This document shows, in pieces, positions 4,775-9,787 of a DNA stretch of 9,787 bases; position 1 is the stretch's first letter; each line of letters begins with the position of its first letter. The DNA lies in NCBI GenBank assembly GCA_938028745.1, contig CALIZL010000090.1, positions 1-9,787 on the forward strand, given 5' to 3'. The position numbers were made by a program, and so were the translations under genes. The notes under the pieces are model-generated. The model made no database searches, was not told the DNA's origin, and saw only the letters and a list, made by a program, of their open reading frames with translations. The stretch is from an uncultured Prevotella sp. Lineage in GTDB: Bacteria > Bacteroidota > Bacteroidia > Bacteroidales > Bacteroidaceae.

Positions 4775-7396
4775 ATGATGACAGCGAACGAAATACGCGA
4801 CTCCTTCAAACATTTTTTTGAAGGGAAAGGACACAAAATAGTGGCCTCGGCCCCCATGGTGATTAAAGACGACCCCACATTGATGTTCACAAACGCAGGC
4901 ATGAACCAATGGAAGGACATCATTTTGGGCACACGCGACCCCGAACCACGCCGCAGGGCCGACTCGCAAAAGTGTCTTCGCGTAAGCGGAAAGCACAACG
5001 ATTTGGAAGAGGTTGGCCACGACACCTACCATCACACCATGTTCGAGATGTTGGGCAATTGGAGCTTTGGCGACTATTTTAAGCGCGAGGCCATAGACTA
5101 TGCGTGGGAATATCTTGTAGATGTGCTGCATCTTAATCCGCAAGACCTCTATGTTACGGTGTTCGAAGGCAGCGAAGAAGAGGGCATTGCACGCGACGAC
5201 GAGGCCGCAGAGTATTGGGCAAAGCACCTACCTGCCGACCATATCATCAACGGAAACAAGCACGACAACTTCTGGGAGATGGGCGAAACGGGTCCTTGTG
5301 GCCCTTGTTCGGAGATACATCTCGACTCGCGTTCGGCCGAAGAAAAGGCCGAAGTGCCTGGCGCAAGCCTCGTAAACAAGGATAATCCGCAGGTTATCGA
5401 AATATGGAACATTGTGTTTATGCAGTTTAATCGTAAGTCCGACGGTTCGTTGCAGCCCCTGCCCATGCACGTTATTGATACGGGTATGGGATTCGAGCGC
5501 CTTGTTCGCTCGCTGCAAGGCAAAACATCTAACTACGACACCGATGTTTTCCAACCCGTTATACAAGAGATTTCGCAGCTGTCGGGCCTGAAATACGGCG
5601 AAGACGAGAAGGTAGACGTGGCCATGCGCGTGATTGCCGACCATCTTAGAGCCGTGGCTTTCTCCATTGCCGACGGACAATTGCCAGGCAATGCCAAGGC
5701 AGGATACGTTATTCGCCGCATCCTTCGCCGCGCCGTTCGCTATGCCTACACCTTCTTGGGCCAACGTTCGGCCTTCATGTTTAAGCTGTTGCCCACCTTC
5801 ATCCACGAGATGGGCGAGGCCTATCCCGAACTGAAAGCACAGCGCGAACTTATCGGTCGCGTGATGAGAGAAGAGGAAGACGCTTTTCTTCGCACGCTTG
5901 AAAAGGGCATCTCGATGCTGAACGATGAGATGGAACGCTTGAAAGCCGAGGGAAAAACCACGCTCGACGGCACGCAAGCCTTCCGCCTGTTCGACACTTA
6001 CGGCTTTCCGCTCGACCTTACAGAGCTTATCTGCCGCGAAAACGGGCTGCAAGTAGACGCCGCCCAGTTTGATGTGGAGATGCAAAAGCAAAAAGAACGC
6101 GCACGAAATGCCGCTGCGGTGGAAAATTCCGATTGGGTTGTGTTGCGCGAAGGCGAACAAAACTTCATGGGTTACGACTATACGGAGTACGAATGTCGCA
6201 TACTTCGCTATCGTCAAGTTACGCAAAAGAAAAATACTTACTTTGAGTTGGTGTTAGACAACACGCCATTTTATGGCGAAATGGGCGGACAAGTAGGCGA
6301 CTGCGGTGTGCTGGTGAACGGCGAAGAGACCGTGGACATCATCGACACAAAGCGCGAAAACAACCAAAGCATACACATCGTGAAGGCGTTGCCCAAAGAC
6401 CCCAAGGCCGACTTTATGGCTTGTGTGGACACAGACAAGCGCGAAGCAAGTGCTGCCAACCACACGGCAACCCACCTGCTTGACTATGCCTTGAAGGCTG
6501 TGCTTGGCGAACACGTTGAACAAAAGGGATCATTTGTAGCTCCCGACACGTTGCGTTTCGACTTTTCGCACTTCCAAAAGGTTACAGACGAAGAACTTCG
6601 CGAGGTGGAACGCCTTGTAAACGACCTTATTCGACAAGATCTGCCACTCGACGAGCACCGCAATACACCCTTAGAAGAGGCTAAGGCGATGGGGGCAGTG
6701 GCCTTGTTCGGCGAGAAATACGGCGATACGGTGCGCGTTGTGCGTTTCGGACCCAGCTGCGAGTTCTGCGGTGGCATCCATGCACGCAGCACGGGGCGTA
6801 TAGGTATGTTCAAAATCGTTAGCGAAAGCAGCGTGGCAGCCGGCATACGCCGTGTAGAAGCCCTCACAGGAAAGCGTTGCGAGGAGGCTATGTACGCGTT
6901 GGAAGACACTATTCGCGGCATTCGCAACCTCTTTAACAATGCCAAAGACCTGCAAGGAGTTATCGCTAAGTACATGGAAGAACACGATGCCATGCGCAAA
7001 GAGATAGAAAAATTCTCGGCACAAGCCGTAGAAAGACTTAAAGATAGCCTTATTGCAAACGCCAAAGACGTAAACGGACTGAAAGTGGTTAAGGCTGTTT
7101 TGCCCATCAATGCCGAACAAGCCAAGAACCTGGTGTTTAAGGTTAGCGAGGCCATCCCTCAACACTTGGTGTGCGTTGTCGGCTCAACAGCCAACGACAA
7201 ACCTTTGCTTAGCATCATGTTCAGCGACGATGTGGTGAGCGAACACGGACTGAACGCAGGCCAAATTATCCGCGAGGCCGCCAAGCTTATCCAAGGTGGC
7301 GGTGGCGGTCATCCCCATTATGCGTCGGCAGGTGGCAAAAACCTCGACGGTATTTCTGTGGCCGTAGATAAGGCCGTTGAACTGGCTTGCCAATAA
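4775..7396 (+). CDS. alaS: Alanyl-tRNA synthetase
   Basis: This 873-residue class II synthetase charges tRNA-Ala and is full length. The catalytic core at about 1-240 shows the KDDPTLMFTNAGMNQ segment, motif 2 (MFEMLGNWSFGDYFK, from Met89) and motif 3 (GMGFERL, 237-243). A helical tRNA-recognition region follows to about 460. The editing domain that clears Ser- and Gly-tRNA-Ala has its zinc ligands: His563 and His567 in HTATH, Cys665 and His669 in CGGIH. A coiled coil spans about 715-765, and the C-Ala (DHHA1) domain holds the glycine-rich GGGGGHPHYASAGGK (841-855). Tandem ATGs at 4775 and 4778 both fit; I used the first. It has its own promoter and a roughly 100-nt leader with a hairpin. No frameshift or missing residue is seen. 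Confidence 0.98.
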   Translation: MMTANEIRDSFKHFFEGKGHKIVASAPMVIKDDPTLMFTNAGMNQWKDIILGTRDPEPRRRADSQKCLRVSGKHNDLEEVGHDTYHHTMFEMLGNWSFGDYFKREAIDYAWEYLVDVLHLNPQDLYVTVFEGSEEEGIARDDEAAEYWAKHLPADHIINGNKHDNFWEMGETGPCGPCSEIHLDSRSAEEKAEVPGASLVNKDNPQVIEIWNIVFMQFNRKSDGSLQPLPMHVIDTGMGFERLVRSLQGKTSNYDTDVFQPVIQEISQLSGLKYGEDEKVDVAMRVIADHLRAVAFSIADGQLPGNAKAGYVIRRILRRAVRYAYTFLGQRSAFMFKLLPTFIHEMGEAYPELKAQRELIGRVMREEEDAFLRTLEKGISMLNDEMERLKAEGKTTLDGTQAFRLFDTYGFPLDLTELICRENGLQVDAAQFDVEMQKQKERARNAAAVENSDWVVLREGEQNFMGYDYTEYECRILRYRQVTQKKNTYFELVLDNTPFYGEMGGQVGDCGVLVNGEETVDIIDTKRENNQSIHIVKALPKDPKADFMACVDTDKREASAANHTATHLLDYALKAVLGEHVEQKGSFVAPDTLRFDFSHFQKVTDEELREVERLVNDLIRQDLPLDEHRNTPLEEAKAMGAVALFGEKYGDTVRVVRFGPSCEFCGGIHARSTGRIGMFKIVSESSVAAGIRRVEALTGKRCEEAMYALEDTIRGIRNLFNNAKDLQGVIAKYMEEHDAMRKEIEKFSAQAVERLKDSLIANAKDVNGLKVVKAVLPINAEQAKNLVFKVSEAIPQHLVCVVGSTANDKPLLSIMFSDDVVSEHGLNAGQIIREAAKLIQGGGGGHPHYASAGGKNLDGISVAVDKAVELACQ

Positions 7397-7413
7397 ATGG
7401 GCACATTCCCCCA

Positions 7414-7434
7414 CCCCATTTCAAGGGAAAGGGG
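7414..7434 (+). terminator. Possible weak hairpin after alaS
   Basis: CCCC-A-TTTC (7414-7422) pairs with GAAAGGGG (7427-7434) with one bulged A and a 4-nt loop, 18 bp past the alaS stop. No U-run follows, so it may be a processing or Rho-dependent end rather than an intrinsic terminator. Confidence 0.3.
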
Positions 7435-7463
7435 AAATGATTAGCTTTACTTTTATACAGATT

Positions 7464-7547
7464 TAAGGCTGGTTCTAAACATCCACCAAAGCATTACTCG
7501 GTAAACAACCATTAAAAAGTAGCGTGGAACTTTTAGAACCAGCCTTA
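7464..7547. repeat. 84-bp inverted-repeat element between alaS and the sulfatase gene
   Basis: Perfect 16-bp arms lie at 7464-7479 (TAAGGCTGGTTCTAAA) and 7532-7547, 52 bp apart. Inside are a further pair CCAC/GTGG (7483-7486, 7524-7527) and a small hairpin TTAC-TCG-GTAA (7494-7504). The arm AGGC-GGTTCTAAA matches the end of the element at 2421-2615, so both may belong to one dispersed family. No protein is encoded. It is directly flanked by TA-containing sequence, but no target duplication is certain. Confidence 0.72.
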
Positions 7548-7626
7548 TATACTACTGAAAACGCAAAATCCACTAAGCCCCACGGCAGCGCATATCTGCC
7601 CCAAAGGGCCATCAAACAAAACGATA

Positions 7627-9468
7627 ATGCAAAACCAAACCTTGCGCACAGCCCTTAAACGTGGCTTTCTTTTCTTTTCGGCCACGGTATTGTTGCTAAC
7701 CTTTCAGTTTCTCTTTGTGTTGTTTACCAGCAACACGCTCGACATCATGTCGCCCTTAGGTTATCTCTTTTTCTTTGCGTCGTGCCTATCGCATGCCGCT
7801 TGTTTGGCCCTTCCGCCATACCTTATATATATGCTCATTGCCTGTACGGGCTGTGTGCGCATAGCCCGCGTGGTGCATTTTGTGCTAGTAGTATTGCTGG
7901 TATTGCTCGTTTTTCTCGATGCACAGGTGTATGCCATCTATCGTTTCCACATCAACGGCTTTGTGTTGAACATGGTTTTCGGTCCTGGTGCGGGCGAAAT
8001 ATTCACTTTCGACACATGGCTCTACCTCAAAGAAGTGGGCCTTTTCCTCTTACTCCTTGGCGTTGTGTATGGTGCCTATTGGCTTTCGGGTTGGGTTTGG
8101 CGCAAACGCGGCAAGGCCTACGTGGTGGCCAGCGTGTGTGCACTGGTAGGTAGCACCCTCTTTGCTCACCTCACGCATATCTACGGCGCGTTCATGTCGC
8201 AGGCATCAGTGGTGCATAGTGCCAAGCTCTTGCCTTATTACTTCCCCACAACGGCCTATTCGTTCATGACGAACCTAGGCTTTAAAGCTCCCGTAGACAC
8301 GCGTATGCTGCAAAAGGGCGGCAACGGAACCCTTGTTTACCCCATAAAGGCCTTGCAAACCGAACGTCCCGACAGCTTACCCAACATCGTATTGGTGTTG
8401 CTCGACTCGTGGAACAAACGTTCGCTAACGCCCCAATGTATGCCCAATACCTATCGATGGGCACAACAACAGCAATGGTTCGACAATCATCTCAGTGCCA
8501 GCAACGGCACACGTAGTGGTGTTTTCGGCCTGTTCTATGGTCTTACCTGCTATTATTGGGAAGATTTCGAGGCTGCAAGGCTTAGTCCGGTATTCATCGA
8601 CCGCTTGCAACAGCTGGGCTACGACATACGTGTTTATCCCTCGGCACCCATATACAACCCCAACTTTGCCAAGGTGGTGTTTGGTAAAGTGAAGGGCGTT
8701 AGGGTGGAAACGGCTGGCAAGACGTCGCTCGAACGCGACCAACGCATCTGCTCCGATTTCATTGGCGAGTTGCCAGAACGCCTTAAAAGCAAACGTCCGC
8801 TATTCTCGTTCGTCTTTTTCGACCTGCCGCACAGTTTTGAACTCGATGCCAAACACAATGTTCCCTTTGCACCTGCATGGCCCTATGCCGATTATACCAA
8901 GCTAAATAACGACATGGATCCGACGCCCTTTTTTAACCTCTACCTTAACACTTGCCATCAAGACGACATCTTGTTGGGCAAGATTTTCCAGACATTAGAA
9001 CAGCGCGGCATGCTTGATAACACCATCGTGATACTTTCTGGCGACCACGGACAGGAGTTCAATGAAAACAAAAAGAACTACTGGGGACACAACGGCAACT
9101 TCTCTGCATGGCAGCTTGGAGTGCCGCTAATTTGCCACTTCCCTGGTGCAAAGCCGCAGAAACATAGCCACCGCACCACGCATTACGACATTGTTCCTAC
9201 GCTGATGCACAACTACTTGGGCGTTAAAAACCCCGTTTCCGATTATAGTATGGGGCATCTTCTCACCGACAAGAGCTCGCGTAAGTGGCATATCGTGGGC
9301 AGTAACCTGAACTATGCCTTTATCATTGGCGGCGACTCTATCTTGGAAAAGAATGCAGAAGGCGGTCTGGATGTTTACGATGCGCGCATGAATCCCGTAT
9401 CTAACTACCGATTAGATACGCGCGCCTTTAATAAGGCAATGGATAAACTCAACAAGTTTTATAAGTAA
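7627..9468 (+). CDS. YejM/LtaS-like membrane sulfatase-superfamily protein
   Basis: The 613-residue protein has about five transmembrane segments (roughly 13-34, 44-73, 81-104, 133-157, 165-186) followed by a periplasmic alkaline phosphatase/sulfatase-fold domain from about 250. The N-terminal part resembles E. coli YejM (PbgA, DUF3413): RFHINGFVLNMV at 106-117, LPYYFPTTA at 202-210, and the shared FGLFYG at 300-305. Unlike YejM, the catalytic-type residues look intact: Asp260 (LLDSW), Thr295 as nucleophile (SNGTRS), His402 (LPHSF), Asp473-His474 (SGDHG) and His488 (WGHNG). It may therefore be an active phosphoglycerol or phosphoethanolamine transferase or phosphatase acting on envelope lipids. 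The substrate is unknown. No TAnnTTTG box was found upstream. The start gives a natural short N-terminus before TM1. A strong terminator follows. Confidence 0.88.
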   Translation: MQNQTLRTALKRGFLFFSATVLLLTFQFLFVLFTSNTLDIMSPLGYLFFFASCLSHAACLALPPYLIYMLIACTGCVRIARVVHFVLVVLLVLLVFLDAQVYAIYRFHINGFVLNMVFGPGAGEIFTFDTWLYLKEVGLFLLLLGVVYGAYWLSGWVWRKRGKAYVVASVCALVGSTLFAHLTHIYGAFMSQASVVHSAKLLPYYFPTTAYSFMTNLGFKAPVDTRMLQKGGNGTLVYPIKALQTERPDSLPNIVLVLLDSWNKRSLTPQCMPNTYRWAQQQQWFDNHLSASNGTRSGVFGLFYGLTCYYWEDFEAARLSPVFIDRLQQLGYDIRVYPSAPIYNPNFAKVVFGKVKGVRVETAGKTSLERDQRICSDFIGELPERLKSKRPLFSFVFFDLPHSFELDAKHNVPFAPAWPYADYTKLNNDMDPTPFFNLYLNTCHQDDILLGKIFQTLEQRGMLDNTIVILSGDHGQEFNENKKNYWGHNGNFSAWQLGVPLICHFPGAKPQKHSHRTTHYDIVPTLMHNYLGVKNPVSDYSMGHLLTDKSSRKWHIVGSNLNYAFIIGGDSILEKNAEGGLDVYDARMNPVSNYRLDTRAFNKAMDKLNKFYK

Positions 9469-9490
9469 AGGCAGCAACGCATCGCCTTTT
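9467..9490 (+). other. Small hairpin at the sulfatase stop
   Basis: AAAGGC (9467-9472, overlapping the stop codon) pairs with GCCTTT (9484-9489) over an 11-nt loop, ending in four T. It is terminator-like but short; the stronger terminator is 40 bp on. Confidence 0.35.
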
Positions 9491-9492
9491 AA

Positions 9493-9524
9493 AGGTGAAA
9501 AGGTGAAAGGGTGAAAAGGTGAAA
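9493..9524. repeat. Four AGGTGAAA octamers
   Basis: Octamers at 9493, 9501, 9509 and 9517 read AGGTGAAA except the third (GGGTGAAA), with no register slip. Their reverse complement TTTTCACC (with a TTTTCATC variant) recurs in phase at 9625-9640, 9705-9728 and from 9777, so these can pair across the tract. Confidence 0.85.
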
Positions 9525-9638
9525 ATATGGCTGCGCCCATTAACGAGAGAGCACGTTAATGGGCGCAGTCATTTTTTATTAGTTAAGGAGTTAACGAGAA
9601 AACAAGTTAATGGGCGCAGCCATATTTTCACCTTTTCA
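9512..9638. repeat. 33-bp perfect inverted repeat
   Basis: Bases 9512-9544 are the exact reverse complement of 9606-9638, enclosing 61 bp. The left arm also pairs with 9554-9571 to make the terminator, so two mutually exclusive hairpins are possible. Between them are octamer-like words in phase (TAGTTAAG, GAGTTAAC, GAGAAAAC, AAGTTAAT). Confidence 0.85.
9527..9577 (+). terminator. Strong Rho-independent terminator of the sulfatase gene
   Basis: CTGCGCCCATTAACG (9531-9545) pairs perfectly with CGTTAATGGGCGCAG (9554-9568) over an 8-nt loop. The stem extends by one G-T and three more pairs to 9527/9572, and a T-run reaches 9577. Confidence 0.87.
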
Positions 9639-9689
9639 TCTTTAGGAGTTAAGGAGTTAAGGAGTTATGGAGTTAAGCCAAATGCCTTG

Positions 9690-9708
9690 ATGGCGTTAGC
9701 CATTTTTT
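9690..9708 (+). terminator. Terminator-like hairpin in composite repeat, copy 1
   Basis: ATGGC-GTTA-GCCAT (9690-9703) is a 5-bp stem followed by five T. It is short for a stand-alone terminator, and may just be part of the repeat. Confidence 0.4.
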
Positions 9709-9761
9709 CACCTTTTCACCTTTTCATCTTTAGGAGTTAAGGAGTTAAGTCAAATGCCTTG

Positions 9762-9780
9762 ATGGCGTTAGCCATTTTTT
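9762..9780 (+). terminator. Terminator-like hairpin in composite repeat, copy 2
   Basis: An identical copy of the ATGGC-GTTA-GCCAT hairpin with T-run, duplicated with the composite repeat. Its retention in both units is compatible with either recent duplication or selection. Confidence 0.4.
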
Positions 9781-9787
9781 CACCCTT

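Larger units (their letters stand above)
9633..9787. repeat. Tandem composite repeat with GAGTTAAG octamers
   Basis: Unit 1 (9633-9720, 88 bp) contains TTTTCATC, then TTTAG, four GAGTTAAG-type octamers (9646-9677), a short non-octamer segment with ATGGC-GTTA-GCCAT, and two TTTTCACC octamers. Unit 2 (9721 to the window end) is nearly identical but has only two GAGTTAAG octamers, so it is shorter by exactly two octamers. The array probably continues beyond the window. Confidence 0.88.

Noticed and set aside
5228..6226. 332-residue minus-strand open frame
   Set aside because: It lies wholly inside alaS, which has complete synthetase motifs; it is an antisense shadow.
6484..7165. 223-residue minus-strand open frame
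   Set aside because: Antisense to the alaS editing and C-terminal domains, with no independent support.

Overview
The window looks like chromosomal DNA of a Bacteroidota bacterium, probably Prevotellaceae. The phylum call rests on several perfect TAnnTTTG -7 promoter boxes (the Bacteroidota primary sigma-factor type), the protein styles and moderate G+C. The family call is inference from overall similarity.

Layout. Bases 1-898 carry no convincing gene but are highly patterned: seven contiguous 22-bp units with dyad cores (61-214), a unique-looking AT-rich stretch (215-530), then 46 consecutive degenerate octamers (531-898) whose last 33 form three 88-bp higher-order units. A minus-strand intrinsic terminator (917-948) closes a lipoprotein gene (1073-1648, -). 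Divergent from it is a thioredoxin-type glutathione peroxidase (1874-2422, +), followed after 456 bp by thioredoxin reductase trxB (2879-3832, +). The gap holds a foldback element and a second structured inverted-repeat element. A bidirectional terminator (3900-3935) separates trxB from a convergent MerR-family regulator (4011-4361, -). A 413-bp divergent control region with two promoters, a 9-bp-arm dyad and leader hairpins separates merR from alaS (4775-7396, +). After an 84-bp inverted-repeat element comes a YejM/LtaS-like membrane sulfatase-superfamily gene (7627-9468, +). Beyond it is another repeat-rich tract (9469-9787) with a strong terminator, a 33-bp inverted repeat and octamer arrays running off the window.

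How the genes fit together. Gpx has the cysteines of a thioredoxin-dependent two-cysteine enzyme, and TrxB would recycle thioredoxin, so the two plausibly form a peroxide-defence pair, although no shared transcript is shown. AlaS is housekeeping. MerR may regulate itself and possibly alaS from the shared intergenic region. The sulfatase-superfamily protein is probably an envelope enzyme or regulator.

The most unusual signal is non-coding. Three different octamer families (xTTxTxAG-like, GAGTTAAG and AGGTGAAA) in arrays at both ends of the window keep an exact 8-bp register, and two intergenic elements share a GGTTCTAAA inverted-repeat end.
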